From: Owenia fusiformis
Lineage: Eukaryota; Annelida; Polychaeta; Sabellida; Oweniidae
Direction of reading: 5' to 3'
DNA: 64,000 bases
Assembly: GCA_903813345.2 (NCBI GenBank)
Contig: CAIIXF020000006.1
Location: 35,626,436 to 35,690,435 of the forward strand
Shown: positions 1 to 11,947 of the stretch, one piece after another
Position numbering within the stretch: position 1 is the stretch's first letter
How the letters are laid out: each line of letters begins with the position of its first letter
The notes under the pieces: model-generated
What the model saw: only the letters and a program-made list of their open reading frames with translations
Told to the model about the DNA's origin: nothing
The model's database searches: none
Program-made: the position numbers and the translations under genes

Positions 1-2232
1 TATTGTATTGAACATATTTTTATTATGTGTATATGCCAACATTGATAAATAAACAAACTGACCTTTTCAATTAATTTATTAAATTGCATTAATAGCAATT
101 AAATTCTGCATGAATTCTCACATATTTGTGCATTTTATCTAGCTAGACAAAACAAAGATATACGTTTAATTTTGTTTTTATCTTTATTTCCTCCAATTCT
201 GAAGAGTACAATTTCTTATTAAGGAAAATAAATTAGTAAAAAGTTATATACATAATATATAGTACATATAATAGTATTAACGTCACATCAAGAGCACCCC
301 CTATCATACGACCGGAAGCCAGGCTACCGCGTTGACCCGTAACCGCAACAGGCCCAATGCTCTGGAGTTATTTTGACTATTTGAGATACGCAATTACATT
401 CTGTCTTCACATCTATACATTTTATGAACATTTTTTTCACAATTAATATGTACTGATCAAGTGCCAATTGTTCATTTTCACCAAATATCAGTCTTAGAGT
501 TTGCTCATTACTTTGATTCGTTATCTACGAGTGATTTTTAACTATATCTAGAATGATTTTTCTTTCGGTTGAGAGTTTTTTACATTTTAGCATGAACTGT
601 TCCAAGGTCTCGGCCTCTTCACCACACGCCTTACATAGTAGCCCGTCATGCCTGTCTTTCATGTCGCCCCATTTGCCTCTAGCACATATATTACCCCCTC
701 CGGTTAGTAGGACCATCATTGTCTTACATATGCGAATATATTGCAATTTTGCATTCGCGAAATGCAATTTTCCACCACACTATTGGTGTGCCAAAGCGTA
801 TAACAAATAAAATATATAAATTAAATATACATAGCTTTGCAAATTCATGATACGTGTAGCTTTCCAAGTCCTATCTGTTTTCTTATTTTTTACTCTGAGT
901 TCGTTGGGGTTACTAAAAGGTCGTTGGGTATTACCATTATTATTATCATGTATTACCATTCGCGCTTTTAATAGCCTCTTTGATGTAATTAGGATTAATT
1001 AATAGATGGCGTCGACGCTGTTCAACATACTCTATCTCATCAAAATGCACAACACGCAACATTTGAAAAATATAGACAACCCGGGTGAAAATAATATTAA
1101 TGACAATTACATTTTTGGGAAATATAAAAGAATGACGTGAGCAGTTTCACGCAGTTGCGATTATCGACTATAAAAGTACCGTTAATAAAAAAAACTTGTT
1201 ATAAGATGTAAATTCTACGTTCCTTACATCTTCATTGATCTCTTGCATTGAATGGTAACTTGTGCAAATCATTGTATGCTTGAATCGATCCCGTTGAATT
1301 AACACAAATGAGACGCACATCCCCACAACAGCGCATTTTAATATAAACAGCTAACGGTCTCTGGCCAGCTCACACACTGTGGTCATCCTCGCAAATTAAT
1401 ATTCACACTGCGCATGCGTAATACAAATAATGAAAATCGTTTTTTACAAGTCGCATAAAAAATGTATACATTGTAATCTGACTGGACATTCGGACAGCGG
1501 TCTCGGAAAAAGCAGTAGTGGCATTCAGAGCGTTCACCTTATATGTGTTTAACCGAAGAAATTGGGACTATACGAAGTTGAAATCGATATAACTACTTAC
1601 CGTTTGGACGGAAATACTTTAGAATTTCTATTTGGAGACTGGTTGTTGACTCCACGGTGTGTATATGTACAATATACTAGATCAATTGGAGAAGATGTAA
1701 CCGTCCTTTACAGACAAACACAACTGGGCACCAAGCAAGACTCAGTAACTTTCTATACCAGTTGTCTGCAATTGGACAGAATGGAAGCGCATAAGTCATG
1801 ACCGACCGAGTATCGATTGATTAACTAAATGACCGTATCAATTCAGATCATATTGACATTAAGCAAAATGCTACATTATTTGGAGTTGTAAATCTAACTA
1901 ATAGCACTTGATTGATTAAACGGTAAATAAACAATAATCGCCGTTTGATACAAATAGACAATGATGCGAGCGTACATCAATTTCGTTAACAATTCAAAAG
2001 TTGGCGCGAATAAAACGCACTGACTCATTGTATAAGACATCCTAATAAATGAAGATTATAATACATTGTACCAACGAAACATATTTTGAACAGTTAAAAC
2101 CATCAAAAACAGAATAAGATCACAGAAACTTTTAAACAGTGATTTCTGACGACTGGAGGCGTTCCTATCCGGCGTTCCTAGACAGCGAGTGCGTCAGACA
2201 GGAGGCTATATTCCTGTAATACTTACTCCAAG
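1..2232. other. left flank, mostly non-coding
   Basis: Apart from the retrotransposon tail at 525-767, this region is AT-rich with short random frames. 1500-2232 could hold a promoter and 5' untranslated region for the exon at 2233, but no TATA box or CpG-rich stretch stands out. Confidence 0.5.
525..767 (-). pseudogene. 3' end of a non-LTR retrotransposon polymerase (Cys/His tail)
   Basis: An 80-codon open frame on the minus strand reads GRKWGD-like ICARGKWGDMKDRHDG, then LLCKACGEEAETLEQFMLKC and KKLSTERKIIL. The C-x2-C-x(n)-H/Q-x(4)-C arrangement within an E-E-T-x-E-x-F context is the zinc-finger-like tail that closes many non-LTR reverse transcriptases. Nothing upstream in frame (towards 900) continues as reverse transcriptase, so this is a 5'-truncated insertion. 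It is not linked to the element at 55.5-59.5 kb. Confidence 0.5.
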
Positions 2233-2362
2233 ATGCATGGGATGCATGGCATGCAGGGGATGCAGGGAGTGCAATTTAACACTTCAATGTCCATGTCCCT
2301 ACCATTATCAGCCATCATGGCCAAGGCAGAGGATGCGCTAGCAATTGACTATATTGTGACAG
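2233..2362 (+). CDS. possible first coding exon of an unidentified gene
   Basis: An ATG at 2233, with an in-frame stop upstream at 2179, opens 43 codons reading MHGMHGMQGMQGVQF, NTSMSMSLPLS and IMAKAEDALAIDYIVTG. The frame reaches a near-consensus donor (GACAG|gtaagt) in phase 1. The start is Met/Gly/Gln-rich through a short tandem GATGCATGG-type repeat, then becomes a normal mixed sequence. No protein family was recognised, and no downstream partner exon could be assigned. The gene would converge with, or overlap, the caspase end of the minus-strand gene. It could also be chance, since the repeat-like start lowers confidence. Confidence 0.4.
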
Positions 2363-5300
2363 GTAAGTGGTATAGCCTATGTTAATAGGGCGGTACAGCT
2401 ACACGTTTTAAGGAGACGTGAACGTGAACGTGAACGTGTAAAATTATGGTCCTCTGGGGATTAATTAGTTCTCTATCCAAATCACTTGAGAGGACCAGTC
2501 CTCCATTCAAGGTTTTTACTTGCCTAATTGAGCACTAGCGTATTGGTAAAATAGTTGATTTAGATCCCTGGAAAAAATGAGAGGCGTATATTACGCCTGA
2601 GGCCATAATAGTACACGTTTACGTACACGTTATCATAAAACGCAAAATTACCTAACCCCGAGGTCTAGGTATACGCTGTAATGACATGAACAATTAGGAA
2701 TCATAATAGGAAATTTTGATTTTTTATTATAGTGTTGTGTTGTAGGTGATTACAGACCAGTACAAAAAAACATATAATTCAGCACCAGCGATGACTTACA
2801 GTACAAATACACATTTGGTATACTGTTAACTGATCTTGGAGTATCGTCTATAAACTAATTTATAATGTTGCAACTTTTTTGAATGTAAATAATGTAAATA
2901 AAACCTGGCGCTAAATGTCCACCATTTACGTAGATTATCCAATACGAGATTGCAGTAAACTTAACGCTTAGACCTAATTGTTCTGTGGTAAATAGTAAAA
3001 AAATGACCTGGATAGATGCAAACAATACGTACATATATTCGTACTTATTTGGTATTACAAATTGCAAATGGTATTACAAATAGCATCATTTTCAAAGCAC
3101 AGTACATAATGCAACGTACATGGTAGCGCGGAAACATGTTTCCACTAAATTTACAAATGCAGAGGTAAAAACATAAGTATTATGCGACATTATATTTTAA
3201 GGGTCATCGAAAGTTAAATTTCAAATGTTATATATTTATCATAAATTAGCTATAGTGTCACGCATATTTCACTGAATCGATCAATCAAATGTTTTATATT
3301 TATTTAATATGTAGCTGACATAGTTGAGTATGTTCCTTTGCAATGTGAGCTTCTTTGAAATGATCTGTAGTTGGTCAGATATTACCTGAGAATTCTAATT
3401 TAATCTTAACTTTAAACCACTTGGTTTATACTTCGCGAATCATATTGAAGAATTTGATACAATATCTCATCTATTTAGACATATGATATGATTAATATTC
3501 CCGACTATTCAAAACAACTAATGGGAAAAATTTGTGGAAAGATAAAACTTAAAAGAACATCAACAGAGCGTCTAAATGTATTTAAAGCAATGAGAAAAAA
3601 TGAAATAAATAATACGTATCAGTGGTTGTTTGGGACTGCATTTGACCGTCGCACGCCCCTGGTTTCACTATTATTTCTACCATTAGTCCATTAATACATA
3701 GACGTGGTCAAAAAGGATTTTTATTAACGAGCAGGGCTAATAAGTGAGCGAAATTATACATTTGCTTCCAGTTATGCGTGTAGAGAATATACCACAATGT
3801 ATCTCAGTAGCGCGTAAAAACTTGGAGAAATAGTTTTCACATTATTCCCAGCTTTTTGTGGCCATTGCGCATTGAAACATCACCTAAAAGAGAACTCACT
3901 GAATCAATAAAAAAGAAAATTCGTAACTATAATGCATCAACGATATAAACCCCGGGTCGCATTTGGGGACACATTTCTGCACTTAAAAATTCATGACCAA
4001 ATTAACAGTTAGCCTATTCATTGATATATTCAAAATTCAGTCTTGTAAAAAAGGCAAAAAATCATGTTGAAATGACCAGTGATCATTTCAATAGTTTGGT
4101 GATAAATGCTGACTTATTTTTTACGTCCCATGGCACGCTTACTTTGATATCGCGCGAGCCTTTGATAAAGCTCGTATAAACATACAGGAGTAAAGGGGAA
4201 TTGATCGCATTTTTTATGTTAAGGTATAGTTTTCGATCGCTGACCACAAACCAACTGTTAGATACATTTACATCATTAACAAAGGTATCACATATCAAGA
4301 AACAAATATGTTTGGACAAAGAAGTAAACCTGTTAAAAGTTAGTCTACAAAAAACAGAACCTTCGTTTGTAAATGTTTTAGTTGACCACTACTGGGTTTG
4401 ATTACTTTAAAGATCTCGAATGTTGGTTGTCTTTTAGGGACACCGGGAGTTTACCACACAAAGTTTTGGTAACTGAACTTTTCCGAAACTATACAAGATA
4501 CAATTTACGATCTATACCTAGCGTATGTGATAAGCATCTTCAACGTATCACTGAAAAAGTATATTCAGGATATGGTGTACCAGTTTAAGTTTTTGTCTTT
4601 TTAGTTTTAGCTTGTTTTGCTTGTTTTCTTTTTTAGTTTTTGTTGAACAAATTCTAAAAATAATAGATATATGAAATCATGTCCTAAACTTATTCATAAT
4701 ACTAAATGGTCACCATGAAGTAAACACAGACAGGTTTTTAGATGCGATGTGTATCAGAATGCTAAAGAGTACTATACAGAGAAAGTAATTACCAACATTA
4801 GAAAGCGCCAATAAAATCTTGACCCTGTCTCACGATGAGCCTTCACCCCTGCCATTCCTTTGAATGAAATATCAAAATCAAAGTCACGATGACCAAAGCT
4901 CATAAAATAAAATTCAGTTGATTCACACTAGTCAAGCATCAAGTCTCTAAACTCTACTCTCGCCCTCCCTTGTCTTATTCCCTTCTGTTCTAGAGGATGC
5001 GGGCTTTGTAGGGGGAGGGGGGGGGGGGTCAACGAGTTACTGTGTTAGTTGCAATTTCAATGAGTAACGAGGAAACACTAGAAGATATCATTTCGATTGT
5101 GGCGTTCGCGCATGATATCGGAAAATGTTGCAGCGTTTACATGGTATACAAGCTTGGCATGACAGAAATGTCAAACCCAAATGTCCAGGGTAATTCTAAA
5201 AATATTTAAATTGACACTTACCGTCCGCCATTTTGAAAGAGAATATAACGCTCGTATCCTTCTGATATTGACCAATACGCACTAATAAAATAAATATACA

Positions 5301-5370
5301 ACAAAACTAACAATCAAACATAAATTAATCTTCATTAACACCTTCAAATATCAAAACGCCAAACTCGGTA
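2363..5370. other. AT-rich region without recognised features
   Basis: It holds a short GAACGT hexamer run (about 2412-2438), a G-run near 5010-5028 and scattered short open frames (for example 3488-3694 and 4083-4319) with no family resemblance. It would be intronic if the exon at 2233 is real. Confidence 0.5.
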
Positions 5371-6165
5371 CTATTCTTGGATATGGTTGGAGTAGGCATC
5401 AAGAAGGCTGATGTACCAAAACACTCCAAGGCCCTTCTAGAATATGTACAGGGCGCCATCCCATCAGCGCGAGATCCTGATAGGTAGGTTAATTGTTATT
5501 TACGTTTCATAGTTGGCGGAGAGATTGGGGACGCCCCTACCTATTCTTGGATATGGTTGGAGTAGGCATCAAGAAGGCTGTACCAAAACACTCCAAGGCC
5601 CTTCTAGAATATGTACAGGGCGCCACCCCATCAGCGCAAGATCCTGATAGGTAGGTTAATTGTTATTTACGTATCATGGTTGGCGGAGAGAGTGGGGACG
5701 CTCCCTACCTATTCTTGGATATGATTGGAGTGGGCATCAAGAAGGCTGATGTACCAAAACACTCCAAAGCCCTTCTAGAATATGTACAGGGCGCCACCCC
5801 ATCAGCGCAAGATCCTGATAGGTAGGTTAATTGTTATTTACGTATCATGGTTGGCGGAGAGAGTGGGGACGCTCCCTACCTATTCCTGGATATGGTGGGA
5901 GTAGGCATTAAGAAGGCTGATGTACCAAACACTCCAAGGCCCTTCTAGAATATGTACAGGGCGCCATCCTATCAGCGCAAGATCCTGATAGGTAGGTTAA
6001 TTATTATTTACGTATCATGGTTGGCGGGGATTTGGGACGCTCCCTACCTATTCTTGGATATGGTGGGAGTAGGCATTAAGAAGGCTGATGTACCAAAACA
6101 CGCAAAGGCCCTTCTAGAATATGTACAGGGCGCCATCCCATCAGCGCAAGATCCTGATAGGTGCA
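5371..6165 (+). repeat. tandem array of about five 170-bp exon-like units
   Basis: Five copies start at 5371, 5541, 5709, 5880 and 6048, with a period of 168-171 bp. Each unit can be read as GGESGDAPYLFLDM, VGVGIKKADVPKHSKALLEY and VQGAIPSAQDPDR, and most copies end at a donor-like GATAG|gtaggt. Copy 2 lacks one whole codon (GAT). Copy 4 has a single-base deletion that breaks the frame. Most other differences are third-position and silent. The peptide family was not recognised. The units are either duplicated (possibly alternative) exons or a copied gene fragment. No clear acceptor was seen upstream of each copy. Confidence 0.75.
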
Positions 6166-6928
6166 CGTAATGATCATCGAGATGTTTTGATTTAAAAAAT
6201 GTTTCGGGTAAAGTGACAAATTTGCCAGATTGAATGAATTTAGTAGGTCAACCTAGAAAGTTTTCCTTGGACCTAACTAGCTCACAGTCAAAAGAAATTG
6301 TAACTTGTAGCGCTTGGTGAGGACCGAATTAATTAAAGTATAATTGGCACGACCATGCATCAATTTCTATCCACTGCTAACAATTGACAAATTAATTGCT
6401 AGTTGTTTTAATCCCGAGACGATCTAAGTAACCCTAAAGGTAGATACGATGCATTTGACTATAATATCGCAAAAGTTTGAGTATGAAATGATAACCGTGG
6501 CAGCTTCTTAGAAGACATACATTTGATTGAAAAGGTTAAATTTAATGAATTTGAACGCAATATGATTGGTTATCCCTTGGTCTAGAAATCTTATTTTCAA
6601 AGACCATATTGACGGATCCTGGGGCCCATGCCCCCCCCCCCCCTTTGTGGGCAATGTATCTACTAATTGCACTCAAAGAATACTAGGACCTGCCCCCCCC
6701 CCCCCTTGGTGGGCCCAATTTTTTTTCTTTTTGGGTCCAAAAATCTTGGGAAGGCCTTAAAAAGTGGGCCTTTTTGGGCACAATTTGGCCTTTATAGGCC
6801 TTTTTGGGCCGATTTATCAAAAATTAACTTTTCAAAATTGGGACCCAATCTTTGGTTTTAGAGGCGCAAGCTGAGAAATTTTTTTACATACTCAAAATTT
6901 GCCTCATTTCTGGATCCGCCACTGCCTT

Positions 6929-7362
6929 CAGGGGCAGATCCAGAAACCAACAGGGGGGTGCAAATTTCAAGGCTGACAAAACAGTTCCGGTAAAAAGGCC
7001 CAGTAAAGCCCTAAAAGGCCCACTCATTTTGGGCCTTTTTTGCGCCCAATTTTTTTCTGGGCATATCGAAGGGGGGGAGGGGGGCTGTACAACTGGCGGA
7101 TCGGGGGGGGGGGGCTGAAAAAATCGGGTGAAATTTGGGCCAAAAAAGGCCTGAAGGCCACAGAAAATGGGCCTTTTTGGTCATTACTGGGCCTTGTTAG
7201 GCCTTATTGTTTCGTTGCAGGCCAAATTTTTCTAAAAATGGGCCTCAAAATTTCAAACTTTGGGCCGACTTTTGGGTTTTAGGGTCCCAACATTTGTTTT
7301 TGCGCTTTCACTGACCTGAAATTCCCCCCCCCCCCCCTTGTTGCTTCCCAGATCCGCCCCTG
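6929..7362. mobile_element. non-autonomous element with CAGGGGC(A/G)GATC ends, nested in a related one
   Basis: The left end is CAGGGGCAGATCCAGAAACC and the right end is the complement of CAGGGGCGGATCTGGGAAGC, followed by long G- or C-runs and CAAATTTC/GAATTTC. The interior is made of GGGCCTTTTTGGGC words. A second, outer unit (from the GGATCC near 6615 to 7385) has similar GATCCGCCACTG ends. The local open frames (6566-7282) are translations of C- and G-runs, not genes. Confidence 0.65.
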
Positions 7363-7430
7363 GTCCCCACCCCAGATCCGCCAGTGAGCCTGTTCATCAT
7401 ACTTTATAACCCTATGCGCAAAACATATCG

Positions 7431-7787
7431 TTAAAGGTTTCACTACGGTAAATACCACTTCCTGGTAGGATAGTGTTTTTTATGACTTTACAAACGAAGC
7501 CTAGCCAACATCAATGGTGTGTATATGAAGTTGATGACCCAGTTTTTGGTCATTTTGGCCAGTTTTTAGAGATTCAGCCCTCACCTATTCCCCCAAATAT
7601 GACTAGATTTTGTGGAAAACGTGTTAAAAGTTTGAAAATGCAGCTGTTTTGAGCATGAAATAACTCAATTGTTTGAAAAAATGCTAAATGAGCAAAAATT
7701 ATCATAGTCAAATTTACCCGTTTTGGATATTAAGGTGTCACTGATATTTTCAATATTTTTCAATGATTTACCGTAGTGACACCTTAA
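7431..7787. mobile_element. MITE with about 20-bp ends and TTAA borders
   Basis: TTAAAGGTTTCACTACGGTA at the left and TACCGTAGTGACACCTTAA at the right are imperfect inverses bordered by TTAA, as in piggyBac-type insertion. The interior is AT-rich and non-coding. Assignment to a superfamily is tentative. Confidence 0.55.
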
Positions 7788-7799
7788 AATCCATTGCAG

Positions 7800-10038
7800 T
7801 CTACATATCCATAGTTAGAGTTAATTACGAGGAACCTTTTTAATAAAAGCAATAAAAATTCTCGGTTTGAAAACTATCGAAAATAACACGAACGAGTCAA
7901 ATAATGCACCGATTTTTGTAAAGGCGGATTTGGATGACGGCAAACCAAGGTTTTCAGGGCGCGACTTTTGGCAACGAGTGCTTCTGTATATGGGGCAATC
8001 GCAAATCATTCATCCCAATGCGGTTCAGCTTTTCCTACCCTGGTTTACCGTTTGAGGTAGGAACTGGAACTTGAAGTTTGTCCTAAAAGTTGTTGTTGGC
8101 TGCAGAAACATAAATGATGGGAATTTTAAGTCTCAGAATATTTTGTCTATTTCTCGGAAACATCAAATGGTCCAAGGTAGGTATTGAGAATGACTGCTTG
8201 AACATGGCTCCGACTCTTTGAAAAGCCAAATATCAACTATAAGTACTCCGTTATATGTTCCCAATGTTAATTTCCATTAGAGGAGAACTCTCTTGGCAAA
8301 TATCATGCATGGTAACTTTTACCAAGTAAAATTGGACAATAAGTTTGACTTTTGAATCAAAAATTATCACAGAAATCAATAAGAAATTATTCGTTTCACT
8401 TTTGATTTATATTTCATGAGAAACAAGCAAATAATGCAGTGCTAGTGCAATAGATTGCAAGCCGTTTGTTGTGTTAACAGTATACATGTACTTAAGGTCC
8501 CAGGAACTTGTTTTACATTTAAACAATATTTATGCGATATGATAGATATTTCTTGCGATTCATCTACAAGGTGGTCCAATAAAGTGGTACATTTGTTAAA
8601 CATGATAATTTTTTAATCTTCAAAGCTAAGAAAAATGAAATATAAATGCTTAAAACGTGACATGCCAGCTATATCTATATAGCTCATATAGCTATCCAGT
8701 TAAATGTCGGTTTATTCTAAGATAAAGATGAACATACGTTTCAGTAACTTTTTAGATCACCCTGTACCAGCTTACTGAGTTGCTACGGATTTTTATATTT
8801 TACTGACGTGCAAAATCACATTGGACTTCCATATCATGACAATTCTCTTAACTACTCAATGACATACTGCATCATGTACAGCGCTTGTGTGTTTTAATGT
8901 ATTCCTGAAACCTGAACATTGCTGCAGATAACCGTTGTCAATGTTTATTTTTACAGTTTTATGAGTTCATGCATTTTAGATTTAAAGATTGGCGATAATG
9001 TTTAAAAGCAAAAAGAAGACATGTCACGTTAAAGATATAGTCAAGCAAAAAAACAATTTTGAAAATGTTCACATCAAAGCAGTAAAAACTCTATTCTAAC
9101 ATTTGCTTTTAAATGATTTTATCATTTACCTTATAATCTAAAAGCAAAAAGAAGCAATGTAACTTTTCAAATGTACTTAAGGTAAGTAAGATCCAAATTA
9201 AAGATTTTGACATCCTATTTCAAACTCTCATTTACCTTATCATTGTTTATATAAGTAAAGTCGAGAAGTAGAGCTACATATTTAGTTTTTCACTGAACAC
9301 GCCCTGACTTGTTTCACCTTCATTGCTACTAGACGTAAACTCACCAATTCTGGTGGATGAAATAAACATATGTGATTTGAAAACTGATTATTACATTATT
9401 AATAATGTAATAATCAGTTTTCCAATCACATTTACAATCTGTACAGATGAACCAATCCATATCACCTGGCCTTAAATGTCTTGAACTGGTGAACTCGTTT
9501 ATTTGGAGATATTACAAATGGCTCAAGGGGGTTTGGCAGGTAGGGTTCCAACTTCATATTCTCCAAGTGATGCGACATTATTGCTGATCGTGCCTATATT
9601 TCTAGGGCTGCAACAAAACTAGCTGGCTATAAATTCAAAATCAGTATTCAAAATATTTGAACTAATATATTGGTGGCAACTAATGTCATAATCACTTCTT
9701 GGTTGTTTTGAATTTTTGTTAGGTAATAAAACCAAAACTAGCGGTAGAAATTTTGAAGTGAAAAATGCCGACTCGAGGACAGACGTTGGCATTGTTGGAA
9801 AATATCGAGTATGAACCCTCTGATCCAATCCTCCTCGCGAACGGCTCGGTTTGTGAACGACTAAATTCCCTGTTGCCGACCAGTAAAATAGGTTCCAATG
9901 ATTAAAGTTTCAAAAATGCTACGGATTTGTAGACTTGTACAGAGTGTTTCATCAACTGCTCAGTGTTCTGCATGGCTGCAGGGGACTCACATAGTCATTT
10001 GGTCATTGAAACGTAAACAATTCGACATTTACGACACT
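7800..10038. other. 3' flank of the caspase gene
   Basis: It contains the hairpin at 9366-9431, terminal-repeat-like GGTGGTCCAATAAAGTGGTA at 8569, a weak duplication (AAAAGCAAAAAGAAG at about 9006 and 9140) and a possible AATAAA signal for the minus strand (9498-9503). No coding sequence was recognised. Confidence 0.5.
9366..9431. repeat. near-perfect 60-bp hairpin
   Basis: GAAAACTGATTATTACATTA and its complement TAATGTAATAATCAGTTTTC flank a TTAA centre. Outer TGTGATT/AATCACA also pair. It lies downstream of the caspase stop codon, within the likely 3' flank. Confidence 0.8.
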
Positions 10039-10161
10039 TCAAATATTCATGGCATCAATGTCCGGGGGGTTGAAATAAAACTTCTTTCTCAATGAAGATC
10101 GGAAATATGGCATTTGTTTCTCGCCAGTCGAAATTGATCTGTCTGCAACAAGAGCGTTGAT
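10039..10161 (-). CDS. last caspase exon with stop codon
   Basis: This is the terminal coding exon, phase 0 in, 40 codons plus TGA. The acceptor (tgtctatttttcag) leads into INALVADRSISTGEKQMPYF and then RSSLRKKFYFNPPDIDAMNI. The pattern KQMPxxxSSLRKKFYF is the normal C-terminal strand of caspase p10, so the protease domain is complete to its end. A possible polyadenylation signal (AATAAA on this strand, 9498-9503) lies about 540 bp downstream. The assignment is strong. Confidence 0.88.
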   Translation of the reverse strand: MNALVADRSISTGEKQMPYFRSSLRKKFYFNPPDIDAMNI

Positions 10162-10617
10162 CTGAAAAATAGACAGGTATGTCTGATTAGACAATGCCAA
10201 CTAAAGAAAATATTTCTGCTTCATTATTATTTATTTTATTAGTAATTATTTTATTTATTGATGCATAAATGGAAAACATATTCGTAGATTGACAAACAAT
10301 TGGTGTGTGATTTCTTGTATTTATGTACAGAATACTTAGATTGAAGACTTAGTTTAAGTTGTTGTTCCCTTTGAAGATCTCCTTTTGGAAATTCTATTTA
10401 AAGGAAATAATTATGTACAATATATATGCATGCATATTTACACTGGTCAAATGCATGCAATAAAATACCGTTGTGTGTTAGTCTTCTTGGCATCAATTTT
10501 GTCATGGCCGAGGAGCAATTTTGATAGGTTATTCTTATTTTTCATTAAATCATGAGTGCCAACATTGTAGTTAAGTTTGTTCATGACTTAACACTTATAT
10601 GAGCCTGCTCGGGATCT

Positions 10618-10896
10618 TTGCAAGTAAGGCGTTGCAGGATTTACGTAAACTATTTTGAACTATGTAACTACTGTATTCTATGCACATATACAATAGCTAG
10701 GACATATTTGCCCGATCTTTCAGCCTCAGATTTATATCCTTGGAGGTACCTTAAAGATAATGTTTATGATGACAGAACAGACACTTTTGATGCTCTGAAA
10801 CATGTGAAAAGGACCGTTGTGGCACAGATGCAGGCAATCCCTGTGGCAGAGTGTGTTTGTGTCATAAAAACTGCTTGTAGAATCATGTATGGTTAG
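10618..10896 (+). pseudogene. Tc1/mariner transposase 3' fragment
   Basis: An open frame ends with PDLSASDLYPWRYLKDNVYD then RTDTFDALKHVKRTVVAQMQ, close to the PDLSPxDFFLWGYLKDxVY ... TxxELKxxI pattern around the third catalytic acid (Asp of SASD). Only the C-terminal third is present. It lies in the last intron of the caspase portion, opposite in orientation. Confidence 0.65.
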
Positions 10897-11143
10897 AGCA
10901 TAATGTCAAGCACCTACAGCATGTCTCGGAATTGAGCTGTGTGGATATCTCATTGAGATTTAGAACAAAGATGTAACATTGAATACAGCTTTAGTGAACT
11001 ACATTTTATGGTGAAGGTAGGTAGGTAGGAGGTAAAACAATGGGTAACGTTTGTTTGTGTCACCCAGTATTTGATCTTTACTGGAATAATTGTGCATTCG
11101 TAAATTTTTAATCTGACTTTCCCAGCTTATCCAAAGTATTTAC

Positions 11144-11253
11144 CTTCGAAGACATTGTGAGGATGTCCTCCTCGACTGCATGCTTCTCAAAGATGTTCAG
11201 CATTTCCTGAATAAACCAGGTCCCTGCACTTATTACACGTTGTGCTGAATAAT
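11144..11253 (-). CDS. caspase small-subunit core exon
   Basis: A 110-nt exon, phase 1 to 0, with acceptor atattgtttcag and donor TCGAAG|gtaaat. It reads YSAQRVISAGTWFIQ and then EMLNIFEKHAVEEDILTMSS. GTWFIQ corresponds to the GSWFIQ strand of p10. The Arg in YSAQR aligns with the S1-pocket Arg of the usual VSWRN segment, although the neighbouring Trp is replaced by Gln. FEKHAVEEDILTM is the following helix. It was found by scanning for the WFIQ strand and checking splice sites. The combination of sequence match and phase makes it secure. Confidence 0.88.
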
Positions 11254-11947
11254 CTGAAACAATATCATTGTGACGGAGAATATGCCATATATTTAGGGTC
11301 GCATGGTATTTGTGATACTATATAAATATTTCATACTATTGATCACCTGTTCATCTTTCAATGATTTTAACAGGGTGTATTCCCCGAAGCCCAGAGGGGC
11401 AGAGGAATACGACCTTTGGAATCATTGAAAGTGCAACAGATATCCACCGAAAATAGTATACAAATACTGGATGATCAGGAGCTGGATATGGTAGAATACC
11501 TATTCGAGAAACAAATATTGGGCGAGGCGTAAGCCTACTGGTCAGTTGCAAAAACATATTTGGCAGTTTAAAAAATGGGTACCAGGGTAGTTTTAAAAAA
11601 GCCAGTTATGGCCAAATTACCAGCAGCTTAGAACCAATCAGATTTCAGTATCTAGACAAGGTGCATAATAATAAGAAATGTTTGTTTTATTACTATTCAT
11701 TGAACTAAAATGGAATGAACACATTGCTCATGTATCTACCAAAATATCACGAGAAGTCGGAATTCTTTACAAGGTCAGAATAAGATAAATCACATTGAAA
11801 TGATATCTACAGGGTGGTCCAAAAATGGGACACTCGTATTTCTAAAATAAAAATATTGATTTTATTTAAGAAAATATGTCATATTATATACCAATGGATA
11901 TTTGCTTATCTTTAATTTGGTATATCATAAGTTCAAATTGATCATAA

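Noticed and set aside
6566-7282. Several Pro- and Gly-rich open frames
   Set aside because: They are translations of C- and G-runs and GGGCCTTTTTGGGC words within non-autonomous elements.
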